From NCBI GenBank assembly GCA_030539595.1, contig JAUNXW010000067.1, positions 1-8,208 of the forward strand: 8,208 nucleotides of DNA. The letters are read 5' to 3'. The stretch is from Methanocorpusculum sp. Lineage in GTDB: Archaea > Halobacteriota > Methanomicrobia > Methanomicrobiales > Methanocorpusculaceae. The position numbers were made by a program, and so were the translations under genes. The notes under the pieces were generated by a model, which did no database searches, was not told where the DNA came from, and saw only the letters and a list, made by a program, of their open reading frames with translations. Below are positions 1-5,389 of the stretch, piece by piece; within the stretch, counting starts at the first letter, position 1; the number at the start of each line of letters is the position of its first letter.

Positions 1-19
1 CAAGTTCATTGTCGGCCAT
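1..19 (-). CDS. rpsB: 30S ribosomal protein S2, N-terminal fragment only
   Basis: Only the first six codons (MADNEL) lie in the window; the gene continues past base 1. The start is the ATG complementary to 17-19. A good SD match, GAGGAG, lies about 10 nt upstream, inside the last codons of the enolase gene. The identification rests mostly on context: in many euryarchaea the gene after rpoK-eno is that of ribosomal protein S2, a small-subunit protein. The short acidic start fits methanogen S2 proteins, but six residues cannot prove it. The start lies 1 nt past the enolase stop, so the two are surely co-transcribed. Confidence 0.72.
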
Positions 20-20
20 T

Positions 21-1220
21 TTAGAAATGCTCCTCAATTCTTATAAGTTCATTTAGTTTGGCAATACGTTCGCCGCCGACAACACCGCTCTTCATGAAAC
101 AGCAACCGAATGCTGTTGCAAGGTGGGCTATTGTGTTGTCAGTTGTCTCACCTGAACGGTGGCTCATAACACACTCGTATCCATAATCATGGGCAAGGCT
201 TATTGTGTCATAAGTGTCTGTCAGGGTACCGATCTGATTGGGTTTAATCAGAACACAGTTGCATGCTCCTTTGGTAATGCCTTCTGTAAGTCTCTCGACG
301 TTTGTAACAAAGAGGTCATCACCGCAGATAAGAGTGTCGCGGTCTGAAACAGCTTCGGTCATCTGTGCAAACCCGTCGAAATCTTCTTCCTGAATCGGAT
401 CTTCAACGTAGATAAGATTGTACTTGTCAACCAAATCTCCGATGTATGCAATCTGTTCCTCAGTAGTTAGCTTTGCGTTCTTATAGATGTATCTCTGTTC
501 TTCTGCGTTCCAGAGTTCGGAGGCAGCTACATCAAGCCCCATGCGGACTTCAATTCCTGTGTTATCATAAACTTTGCCGACGGCTTCGTTTACAATTTCA
601 AATGCTTCAAGGTCTGCAATGTGCGGTGCCCATGCTCCCTCGTCGCCCTTACCGCAGCCGTTGCTGCGCGACTTTAAAATCTCTTTTATGGTCTTGTGGA
701 CAAGCGCGTTGGTAAAGACTGCTTCCGATGCGTTTGACGCACCGGTTGGAACAATTAAGAATTCCTGAATATCTGTTGCGTTGACTGCGTGAGCACCCCC
801 GCCGATTACATTTCCAAGCGGCAGCGGTGTGTCTTTGATGAAAGCTCCTCCGAGATACTGGAAGAGTTCAACATTCATTGCGCTTGCCGCTGCCTTTGCG
901 TTTGCAAGGGAAAGGGCTACCGCAACGTTTGCTCCGATACCTGACAGGTCGTGTGTTCCGTCAATCTCATGAAGAGCTTCATCAAAGCCCCTCTGGTCAG
1001 CTGCGTCAAGCTCGATGAGTTTCGGAATGACATTTTCAAAAGCTTCCGCGACTGCTTCATCGCACGGTCTTACTTTAGCCTCGTAGATACCTGTAGAGGC
1101 TCCGCTCGGTGCGCAAGCTCTTCCGAATCCGCCGGAAACAGTTGTAATCTCAGCTTCTACTGTCGGATTACCGCGCGAGTCGAGAATTGTTCTGAGATAA
1201 ATATCTGAAATCTCGGTCAT
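21..1220 (-). CDS. eno: Enolase (phosphopyruvate hydratase)
   Basis: Cytosolic enolase interconverting 2-phosphoglycerate and phosphoenolpyruvate; in a methanogen it serves gluconeogenesis as well as glycolysis. The 399 aa match a slightly short archaeal enolase. Visible motifs in order: SRGNPT (15-20), the mobile loop PSGASTG (38-44), the acid residues E153 and E194, metal ligands D230 (GLD), E273 (VEDP) and D301 (GDD), the catalytic base K326 (IKPNQ), and the substrate loop SHRSGET (353-359). The C-terminal GGER (382-385) keeps the conserved arginine. All catalytic residues appear present. The start ATG lies 2 nt past the rpoK stop, with GAGGT about 9 nt upstream inside rpoK. Enolase inside the S9 ribosomal-protein string is a known euryarchaeal arrangement, seen also in halophiles, so expression probably follows the translation machinery. 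Confidence 0.98.
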   Translation of the reverse strand: MTEISDIYLRTILDSRGNPTVEAEITTVSGGFGRACAPSGASTGIYEAKVRPCDEAVAEAFENVIPKLIELDAADQRGFDEALHEIDGTHDLSGIGANVAVALSLANAKAAASAMNVELFQYLGGAFIKDTPLPLGNVIGGGAHAVNATDIQEFLIVPTGASNASEAVFTNALVHKTIKEILKSRSNGCGKGDEGAWAPHIADLEAFEIVNEAVGKVYDNTGIEVRMGLDVAASELWNAEEQRYIYKNAKLTTEEQIAYIGDLVDKYNLIYVEDPIQEEDFDGFAQMTEAVSDRDTLICGDDLFVTNVERLTEGITKGACNCVLIKPNQIGTLTDTYDTISLAHDYGYECVMSHRSGETTDNTIAHLATAFGCCFMKSGVVGGERIAKLNELIRIEEHF

Positions 1221-1222
1221 AA

Positions 1223-1411
1223 TTATAAAACCTCAACCTTGTGTCCTATGGTGCGCTTGACAGTAATCGGAACTCTGTCCGCGTCAAACTCCTCAAGAGC
1301 AATCTCAAGCGGGTCAATCTTTGCTGTTTTAACAAGAACCGGAGCTCCCATCGAAACCTGCAAAGCGCGTGCGCCTACAATCCTGGCGCGTTCATATCTT
1401 GTGTACTTCAT
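1223..1411 (-). CDS. rpoK: DNA-directed RNA polymerase subunit K (Rpo6)
   Basis: Small archaeal RNA polymerase subunit, counterpart of eukaryotic RPB6 and bacterial omega, which helps assemble and stabilise the largest subunit. The 62 aa are typical of the archaeal form. The core TRYERARIVGARALQ (4-18) followed by MGAPVLV (21-27) is the family signature, and the C-terminal part carries the conserved ITVKR segment. An imperfect SD, GGATGTGA, sits 7 nt before the ATG. The gene follows tRNA-Pro after a T7 run and a 35-nt gap, and is followed after 2 nt by eno. A TATA-like TATTTATG lies in the gap but is centred only about 18 nt before the ATG, too close for it to start a transcript containing this start codon, so co-transcription from upstream is more likely. 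Confidence 0.97.
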   Translation of the reverse strand: MKYTRYERARIVGARALQVSMGAPVLVKTAKIDPLEIALEEFDADRVPITVKRTIGHKVEVL

Positions 1412-1439
1412 TAGAAAATCACATCCATAAATAGGGGAG

Positions 1440-1446
1440 AAAAAAA
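1440..1446 (-). terminator. T7 run directly after tRNA-Pro
   Basis: On the minus strand the tRNA-Pro discriminator base is followed at once by seven T residues and then CTCCCC. Oligo-T runs on the coding strand are the main archaeal termination signal. Here the tract could end some transcripts after the tRNA, or simply be the 3' trailer removed by tRNase Z. Because rpoK, eno and rpsB lie downstream and no convincing promoter separates them, any termination would have to be partial. Function is inferred from the sequence alone. Confidence 0.4.
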
Positions 1447-1521
1447 TGGGGCTGCTGAGATTCGAACTCAGGTCACTACGTCCCGAACGTAATAGGATGG
1501 TCCAGGCTACCCTACAGCCCC
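1447..1521 (-). tRNA. tRNA-Pro (anticodon CGG)
   Basis: Reading the minus strand, a complete 75-nt cloverleaf folds: acceptor stem GGGGCTG/CAGCCCC (7 bp), D stem GGGT/ATCC with the GG of the D loop, anticodon stem TTACG/CGTAG (with one T-G pair) around loop TTCGGGA, which gives anticodon CGG, and T stem CTGAG/CTCAG around TTCGAAT. The discriminator is A at 1447 and CCA is not encoded. There is no intron. The gene lies 18 nt after the rpoN stop and 35 nt before the rpoK start, with no good TATA box of its own, so it is probably cut out of an operon transcript by RNase P and tRNase Z. Confidence 0.97.
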
Positions 1522-1539
1522 TCTAATTCTCAGCCTCAC

Positions 1540-1728
1540 TCAGGTGTACGGATACAACTCATCAACAGTTTCCTTATGTGAAAGAAGCATTCTCCTGCAA
1601 CAGTAGCGCTCCAATCCAAGCGAATCAAGAACTTCCTTCGGATCTTCTCCAAGGGCAATTCTCTGCTGATATTCTTCCCACACCGTGGAAATTACTTTTC
1701 CGCAGGTGAAACATCGAACTGGTATCAT
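1540..1728 (-). CDS. rpoN: DNA-directed RNA polymerase subunit N (Rpo10)
   Basis: Small zinc-binding archaeal RNA polymerase subunit equivalent to eukaryotic RPB10, part of the Rpo3-Rpo10-Rpo11-Rpo12 assembly platform. It is unrelated to the bacterial sigma factor called rpoN. The 62 aa start with the signature MIPVRCFTCGK; C6 and C9 pair with the adjacent C43 and C44 (YCCRRM) to hold one zinc, the usual CX2C...CC pattern. It follows rps9 after an unusually long 74-nt gap. No SD is seen at normal spacing (the nearest, AAGGA, is about 14 nt off), while a TATA-like AATAATTT is centred about 26 nt before the ATG. This is what a leaderless mRNA from an internal promoter would look like. tRNA-Pro follows 18 nt downstream. 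Confidence 0.98.
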   Translation of the reverse strand: MIPVRCFTCGKVISTVWEEYQQRIALGEDPKEVLDSLGLERYCCRRMLLSHKETVDELYPYT

Positions 1729-1750
1729 AAGTTATCTTTTTGTCCTTATT

Positions 1751-1758
1751 AAATTATT
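1751..1758 (-). promoter_or_regulatory. Candidate internal TATA box for rpoN
   Basis: The minus strand reads AATAATTT here, within a longer AT-rich run that includes TTTAATAA at 1746-1753. Its centre is 26-27 nt before the rpoN ATG, the distance expected for a leaderless archaeal transcript. Together with the missing SD this suggests a separate start for rpoN and the genes after it. Intergenic AT-richness alone could produce such a match, so support is modest. Confidence 0.35.
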
Positions 1759-1761
1759 GAA

Positions 1762-1783
1762 TTGAGGTTTTAAAAAACCCCAA
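1762..1783 (-). terminator. Hairpin with T6 run between rps9 and rpoN
   Basis: The minus-strand RNA can pair UUGGGGUUUU with AAAACCUCAA: ten pairs with one G-U wobble and a 2-nt gap, realistically an 8-bp stem with a 6-nt loop. The G-U pair works only in the minus-strand RNA, since the plus strand would have an A-C mismatch, so the fold belongs to the operon transcript. The T6 run lies in the loop side. It begins about 20 nt after the rps9 stop. It could be an attenuator or terminator ending the S13-S9 unit, or an RNA processing or stability element. Confidence 0.45.
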
Positions 1784-1802
1784 CAGATTCATTGTTCTGT
1801 AC

Positions 1803-2201
1803 TTAACGATATGATTTCTGGAAGCGTGCACGAGCACTGTGGCAGTGCGGTTTCTTTGATTCTTTCTGACGGGAATCATTAACAAGTAATGTTCTGTCGT
1901 AAGAAAGATAGACTTCCTTAATCTTAGGGTCGTTTGTCCACGAGAGGATTCCTCTGCCAAGCGCTGTTCTTACAGCTTCTGCCTGACCCATAACTCCTCC
2001 GCCAGAGACCTCAATATCGACATCAACGTTCTCAACCGAGCCCGGTGCAAGTGCAATTGCCTCTGAAATCTTCATTCTGATGATTTCATTTGAATAGACT
2101 TCTAACGGAACCGAGTTGACTCTGACTCTGCCTTTGCCTTCGCGGAATGTTGCTCTGGCAATTGCTGTCTTTCTTTTACCGCTGGTATTAACAATCTTCA
2201 T
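1803..2201 (-). CDS. rps9: 30S ribosomal protein S9
   Basis: Small-subunit protein (uS9) of the head domain; its C-terminal tail reaches the P site and touches the anticodon arm of tRNA. The 132 aa match archaeal S9. The N-terminal TSGKRKTAIAR (6-16) and central GGGVMGQAEAVRTALGRG (67-84) are family hallmarks. The basic tail ends in the invariant SYR (130-132), so the protein is complete. Before the tail it reads KKPHCHSARAR, where many archaea have a glycine-rich stretch. SD AGGTGA sits 6 nt before the ATG. It follows rpl13 after 15 nt and ends a tightly packed set of ribosomal genes before the 74-nt gap to rpoN. Confidence 0.98.
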   Translation of the reverse strand: MKIVNTSGKRKTAIARATFREGKGRVRVNSVPLEVYSNEIIRMKISEAIALAPGSVENVDVDIEVSGGGVMGQAEAVRTALGRGILSWTNDPKIKEVYLSYDRTLLVNDSRQKESKKPHCHSARARFQKSYR

Positions 2202-2216
2202 TTCAAATCACCTGAA

Positions 2217-2639
2217 TTAGAATTTTGCTCCGAGGTTCTTGCTTATCTCGCTGAGCGGGATGTAGCGCGCGCCGCTTAAGCGGTTACGGTGTGCTGCTTC
2301 CAGAACTTCTGCTTCGGCATCTTTGAGTTCGTAAGGAACACCGACATATGCTTTTACACGACGGAAAGCTGCTGCTCCCGGGCGTGTCTTGTATGGAAGC
2401 ATACCGCGGATGGTTCTTTTGACGATGTGGTCGGGACGTCTTGGGAAGAAAGGTCCTCCCTCGACTGAACCTCTTGTGCGTCTGGTGTAGTATTCCTTAA
2501 GAATTGTGCCGCGGCTGCCCGAAACAATTACCTTCTCAACATTGATAATAGCAATTTCTTCACCGGCAAGCGTGCGTGTTGCAACGATACTCGATAATCT
2601 TCCGAGAAGGAGATTTTCTCCGTCAATAACTGTAACCAT
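2217..2639 (-). CDS. rpl13: 50S ribosomal protein L13
   Basis: Large-subunit protein uL13, an early-assembling 23S rRNA binder. With the start chosen here it has 140 aa, normal for archaea. GRLSSIVA (13-20) and the FPRRPDHIVKRTIRGMLP stretch (65-82) identify the family. A GTG at 2648 in the same frame would add three residues (MNN) and overlap the rpl18e stop as GTGA, but that GTG lies inside the SD GAGGTGA (2645-2651). The SD is 5-6 nt before the ATG at 2639, and the protein then begins MVTVIDGENLLLGR as relatives do, so the ATG is preferred. The SD sits on the last codons of rpl18e, pointing to translational coupling. Confidence 0.96.
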   Translation of the reverse strand: MVTVIDGENLLLGRLSSIVATRTLAGEEIAIINVEKVIVSGSRGTILKEYYTRRTRGSVEGGPFFPRRPDHIVKRTIRGMLPYKTRPGAAAFRRVKAYVGVPYELKDAEAEVLEAAHRNRLSGARYIPLSEISKNLGAKF

Positions 2640-2644
2640 ATTAT

Positions 2645-2651
2645 TCACCTC
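2645..2651 (-). promoter_or_regulatory. Ribosome binding site of rpl13 (decides the start)
   Basis: The minus strand reads GAGGTGA, a full match to the archaeal SD consensus, followed by 5 nt and the ATG at 2637-2639. It contains both the TGA stop of rpl18e and the in-frame GTG that could otherwise be taken as the rpl13 start. A ribosome pairing here would begin at the ATG. Confidence 0.8.
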
Positions 2652-2998
2652 AGGATTCTTACGCGGCTTCCTTTCGGATTTGCTGCAACGAGTTCTTCAA
2701 TTGTCATACATGTGCCTTTGGCAGACACGATTTTGTCGCGTGCTGCGTCAGAGAAGTTGAGTGCTGCAACTTTTACTGAAGCTCCGATTGTTCCTGCGGC
2801 AAGAACTTTGCCAGGGACAATTATAATCTCATTCTCTTTTGCGTAGCGGTTTATTTTTCCGACGTTAACTTCTGCGTGGTTCTTGCTTGATGTGTCTAAA
2901 CGACCTGCAATTTCGCGCCAGACGTTTGCCTCGTTGTCACGGGATGCTGCTTTCAGCATTCTGATTAAAGACTCGAGGCGCGGGTTTGTTTTATTCAT
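2645..2998 (-). CDS. rpl18e: 50S ribosomal protein L18e
   Basis: Archaeal and eukaryotic large-subunit protein eL18, structurally related to bacterial L15 and absent from bacteria. The 117 aa span the usual length. The opening KTNPRLESLIRMLK and the middle VNVGKINRYAKENEIIIVPGKVLAAG, with the downstream VAALNFSDAARDKI, are family features. The ATG abuts the rpoD stop with no gap. A strong SD, GGAGGG, is 7 nt upstream inside the last codons of rpoD, so the two genes are probably translationally coupled. The gene is known as HL29 in the halophile S9 operon, where a tRNA-Leu precedes it; no tRNA is found at that place here. Confidence 0.97.
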   Translation of the reverse strand: MNKTNPRLESLIRMLKAASRDNEANVWREIAGRLDTSSKNHAEVNVGKINRYAKENEIIIVPGKVLAAGTIGASVKVAALNFSDAARDKIVSAKGTCMTIEELVAANPKGSRVRILR

Positions 2999-3823
2999 TT
3001 ACAGTCCCTCCTGTAATGCTTCTATTAAATCTGAAGATTTTGATTTGATATGCAGCAATGCTTTTTCGATGATTTCCTTAACAGGCAGTGAGCCGTCGCT
3101 TTCGACAATAAAGATGAACTTTGTGCTGTCGGCGCTGATTTTTATTGCAGGCTCTTCTACTCCGCTGTCTTTGCATGCATTTTCGCAAAGACGGCACATT
3201 GAGCAGTCCTTTTCCTTGCTTTCTCCGCTTACACTGCGAATGGCTACTTTGTTCGATTCAATCTCAAGAACGTCGCGCGGGCATTCGGCAACACATTTTC
3301 CGCAGCCGTCACAGTTGTCTGTAATTGTGATAACCGGAAATTCTTTGTATCCGCATGCAAGAGTCGGCTGCCATTTGGCATGCTCTTTTCCGTAGTTCAG
3401 TTCTGCGGTTGCTTCAAGAACAATTTTCTGTCCTTCCCATAATTTGACGATTGGAACATTGTCAAATACAGGTACGGCTTTTTCATCCATTGAGACAAGG
3501 TCTCCGGATGTAACCATCTTCGGACCTTCAACGCTTAAGGTGTATGTAACTGTGCAGTGCGGGCATCCGCTTCCGCCGCAGGAACATTCGGTTCTTGTAA
3601 CGTATTGTGAAAGGTCTGTCTTGATTGGGATAAGTCCGATTCTGTGGGCTAACATTTCATCAAAGAGAACACTTGTGTTGTCGTAGATACGTATGTCTTC
3701 AATAGCGAGAGTTGGGACTTCACCAATCATTGAGCGACGGAGAGTGTTAGCAAATGCAGGTGTCGCTCCGTGTATTGTAAAACGTGCGACTGTATCATCG
3801 AGCCTGCTGAATACCAGATCCAT
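2999..3823 (-). CDS. rpoD: DNA-directed RNA polymerase subunit D (Rpo3) with a two-cluster ferredoxin domain
   Basis: Archaeal counterpart of RPB3 and the bacterial alpha N-terminal domain; it dimerises with Rpo11 to form the assembly platform of the polymerase. It is not the bacterial sigma factor of that name. The 274 aa begin with the dimerisation part, including FANTLRRSMIGEVPTLAIE (24-42) and LAHRIGLIPI (58-67). A C-X-C-X4-C-X2-C knuckle (C80, C82, C87, C90) follows. A ferredoxin-like domain at about 165-220 has two full 4Fe-4S motifs: C171, C174, C177, C181 and C207, C210, C213, C217. The C-terminus returns to the dimerisation helix. Two-cluster Rpo3 is known from methanogens such as Methanosarcina; other archaea keep one cluster or none. 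The start abuts the rps11 stop, with GGAGAG upstream. Confidence 0.98.
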   Translation of the reverse strand: MDLVFSRLDDTVARFTIHGATPAFANTLRRSMIGEVPTLAIEDIRIYDNTSVLFDEMLAHRIGLIPIKTDLSQYVTRTECSCGGSGCPHCTVTYTLSVEGPKMVTSGDLVSMDEKAVPVFDNVPIVKLWEGQKIVLEATAELNYGKEHAKWQPTLACGYKEFPVITITDNCDGCGKCVAECPRDVLEIESNKVAIRSVSGESKEKDCSMCRLCENACKDSGVEEPAIKISADSTKFIFIVESDGSLPVKEIIEKALLHIKSKSSDLIEALQEGL

Positions 3824-4225
3824 TCAGACTCTCCTGCCTCTGCGTCCGCCTTTTACACGAATTGTGTCGTGCGGTACAGGAGTCACGTCTTCGATTCTTC
3901 CAATGCGGATTCCTGCACGGGAAAGTGCACGAATTGCTGCCTGTGCTCCAGGTCCCGGTGACTTCTGTCTGCCGTTTCCAGGTGCTCTTACACGGATGTG
4001 AAGACCGGTGATGCCTTTGTCTTTTGCTGCCTGCGCAATGTTGATTGCCATCTGCATTGCTGCATAAGGTGATGATTCATTGCGTGCCTGTTTAACAACC
4101 ATTCCGCCGCTTGATTTGCAGATTGTTTCTGCACCGGATAAGTCGGTTACGGTGATAATTGTGTTGTTGAATGATGCAAAGATATGGGCAATTCCCCATT
4201 TTTCAGCTGTTGCTTCGTCTGCCAT
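3824..4225 (-). CDS. rps11: 30S ribosomal protein S11
   Basis: Small-subunit platform protein uS11, next to the E site and the 16S rRNA 3' region. The 133 aa are standard for archaea. GIAHIFASFNNTIITVTDLSG (11-31), the SSPYAAM segment (51-57), HIRVRAPG (76-83) and the basic KGGRRGRRV tail (125-133) identify it. The ATG lies 2 nt past the rps4 stop; GAGGG about 7 nt upstream serves as SD. The order S13-S4-S11-Rpo3 is that of archaea; bacteria have S13-S11-S4-alpha. Confidence 0.98.
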   Translation of the reverse strand: MADEATAEKWGIAHIFASFNNTIITVTDLSGAETICKSSGGMVVKQARNESSPYAAMQMAINIAQAAKDKGITGLHIRVRAPGNGRQKSPGPGAQAAIRALSRAGIRIGRIEDVTPVPHDTIRVKGGRRGRRV

Positions 4226-4227
4226 GT

Positions 4228-4782
4228 TTATGCCCTCTGGTTCTGCTGGTTCATGATGCGCTGGCGCTCACCGTTTGCTTCGTCTGAGAAGCTGGATGTT
4301 GCGTAGTATTCAATAGCTGCTTCATCTGCAACACTTACCATGTAGCTTGGAATACTTACACGCTGACCATTGATTGCAATGTGTCCGTGTGTAATTAACT
4401 GGCGTGCCTGTTTCGGGCTGCGTGCGAGACCTTTTCTGTAGACAATTGTCTGAAGGCGGCGCTCTAAGATATCTTCAACTTTCATTGAAAGGATGTCATC
4501 CATTGCTGCGTTTGCCCCGATAAGACCGTAGCGCTGAAGGGTTCCGATAAGTTCGTCGCGGCGTGCTGCTGTCTTGGGTGTTTCTCCCATAGCAGAGGTC
4601 ATTGCGAGAACTTCACGTGCTCCGCTTCTGTGTTTTCTTAAAACTTCTGTCGCTCTCCAAATCTCACGCTTGTTACGAAGTCCATAGGTGATTGCAAGAA
4701 CACGTTCTGACTCGATACGTGCCTTTTCAAACCGGCGTTTAGGAGATGAGTACTGTTTTGTATTTTTTCCTGGATATCCCAT
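4228..4782 (-). CDS. rps4: 30S ribosomal protein S4
   Basis: Primary 16S rRNA-binding protein uS4, which nucleates small-subunit assembly. The 184 aa begin MGYPGKNTKQYSSPKRRFEK, the archaeal/eukaryotic type (S9e-like in eukaryotes) without the bacterial zinc knuckle. An S4 RNA-binding domain covers about 108-150 (RRLQTIVYRKGLARSPKQAR, then THGHIAINGQRVSIPSYMV). The last dozen residues are rich in Q, N and R and look like a variable tail. SD AGGTGA is 5 nt upstream and overlaps the rps13 stop, with a 10-nt gap between genes. In bacteria S4 represses this operon by binding its mRNA; whether archaeal S4 does so is not known from this sequence. Confidence 0.98.
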   Translation of the reverse strand: MGYPGKNTKQYSSPKRRFEKARIESERVLAITYGLRNKREIWRATEVLRKHRSGAREVLAMTSAMGETPKTAARRDELIGTLQRYGLIGANAAMDDILSMKVEDILERRLQTIVYRKGLARSPKQARQLITHGHIAINGQRVSIPSYMVSVADEAAIEYYATSSFSDEANGERQRIMNQQNQRA

Positions 4783-4792
4783 TTAAATCACC

Positions 4793-5257
4793 TTATTTCT
4801 GACCCGGGTTTCTTGTCTTTGAAACACCGACAATCTTTCCGAATCTGCCTGTGGATTTCGTACGCTGTCCGCGGACTTTGAGACCATTCTCATGACGAAT
4901 TCCGCGGTAGCACCGCATTTTCTTCAAGAGGTTTAAGTCGTCTTCCTTGGCTAATGCAAGGTCGCTGCCGTAGAGGTGTTTCTGTTCTCCAGTGTACACA
5001 TCTACCGGGCGGTTGACCATCCATTTCGGCACTGAAGCGGGATATGCAACTACCTCTCTTTCAAGTGCTGCAACCTGCTCATCATTTAAAAGACCCATTG
5101 TTTCGTGGGTGTGGACGCCTGCACGGCGTGAAATGATGAGTGCTGCGTGGAGGCCGATGCCCTTTATGCCTGTCAGCGCAAGCTGAACCGGCTGGGTACC
5201 GTCCAGATCAGTATTGATGATCCGCACAAAGTATTTTAATTCTGACTCTTCAACCAT
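4793..5257 (-). CDS. rps13: 30S ribosomal protein S13
   Basis: Small-subunit head protein uS13, which contacts large-subunit proteins at the bridge and the P-site tRNA. The 154 aa are the longer archaeal form. A helix-hairpin-helix (LALTGIKGIG, 26-35) and the RNA-binding YRGIRHENGLKVRGQRTKS (117-135) mark the family, followed by a basic tail. The ATG is preceded by GAGAGGT with about 6 nt spacing. It is the first protein gene of the minus-strand string, 47 nt after the tRNA-Ser 3' end. That gap has no T run and no convincing TATA box, so the tRNA and rps13 are probably co-transcribed from a promoter upstream of the tRNA. Confidence 0.98.
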   Translation of the reverse strand: MVEESELKYFVRIINTDLDGTQPVQLALTGIKGIGLHAALIISRRAGVHTHETMGLLNDEQVAALEREVVAYPASVPKWMVNRPVDVYTGEQKHLYGSDLALAKEDDLNLLKKMRCYRGIRHENGLKVRGQRTKSTGRFGKIVGVSKTRNPGQK

Positions 5258-5265
5258 TGTTTGAC

Positions 5266-5280
5266 CTCTCAGATAGAGAG
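5266..5280 (-). promoter_or_regulatory. Small hairpin covering the rps13 ribosome binding site
   Basis: The minus strand reads CTCTC-TATCT-GAGAG, a perfect 5-bp stem with a 5-nt loop. Its 3' arm is the first part of the rps13 SD GAGAGGT. If the stem forms, the SD is partly hidden, which would allow translational control of the first ribosomal gene. Five base pairs are weak and could arise by chance, so this is only a candidate. Confidence 0.3.
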
Positions 5281-5304
5281 TTTGTGAAATTGCTGCGTGT
5301 AAAG

Positions 5305-5389
5305 CGCAGACGGAGGGATTTGAACCCTCGAGTCCCAGGGGGACACAGGTTTAGCAAACCTGCGCCATACCAGGCTTGGCTACGTCTAC
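5305..5389 (-). tRNA. tRNA-Ser (anticodon GCU)
   Basis: A complete 85-nt class II tRNA on the minus strand. Acceptor stem GTAGACG/CGTCTGC (7 bp with one T-G pair), anticodon stem CAGGT/ACCTG around loop TTGCTAA giving anticodon GCU (reads AGC and AGU serine codons), a long variable arm of the type found in serine tRNAs, and T stem GAGGG/CCCTC around TTCAAAT. The discriminator is G at 5305, as serine tRNAs need; CCA is not encoded and there is no intron. It stands 47 nt ahead of rps13 on the same strand and is probably cut from the ribosomal-operon transcript. Confidence 0.97.

Noticed and set aside
1425..1434. TATA-like TATTTATG before rpoK on the minus strand
   Set aside because: Its centre is about 18 nt from the ATG, so the transcript would begin inside the coding region; rpoK also has a partial SD, which fits co-transcription.
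1754..1960. 68-codon minus-strand frame overlapping the end of rps9
   Set aside because: It is an alternative frame of the conserved S9 gene, with no own ribosome binding site or motif.
2640..2648. GTG start for rpl13, adding MNN
   Set aside because: The GTG is part of the SD GAGGTGA; the ATG at 2639 has correct spacing and matches the usual L13 N-terminus.
2883..3395. 170-codon open frame on the plus strand opposite rpoD and rpl18e
   Set aside because: It lies wholly opposite conserved genes, shows no recognisable domain, and its serine/leucine-rich composition is what the complement of these genes gives.
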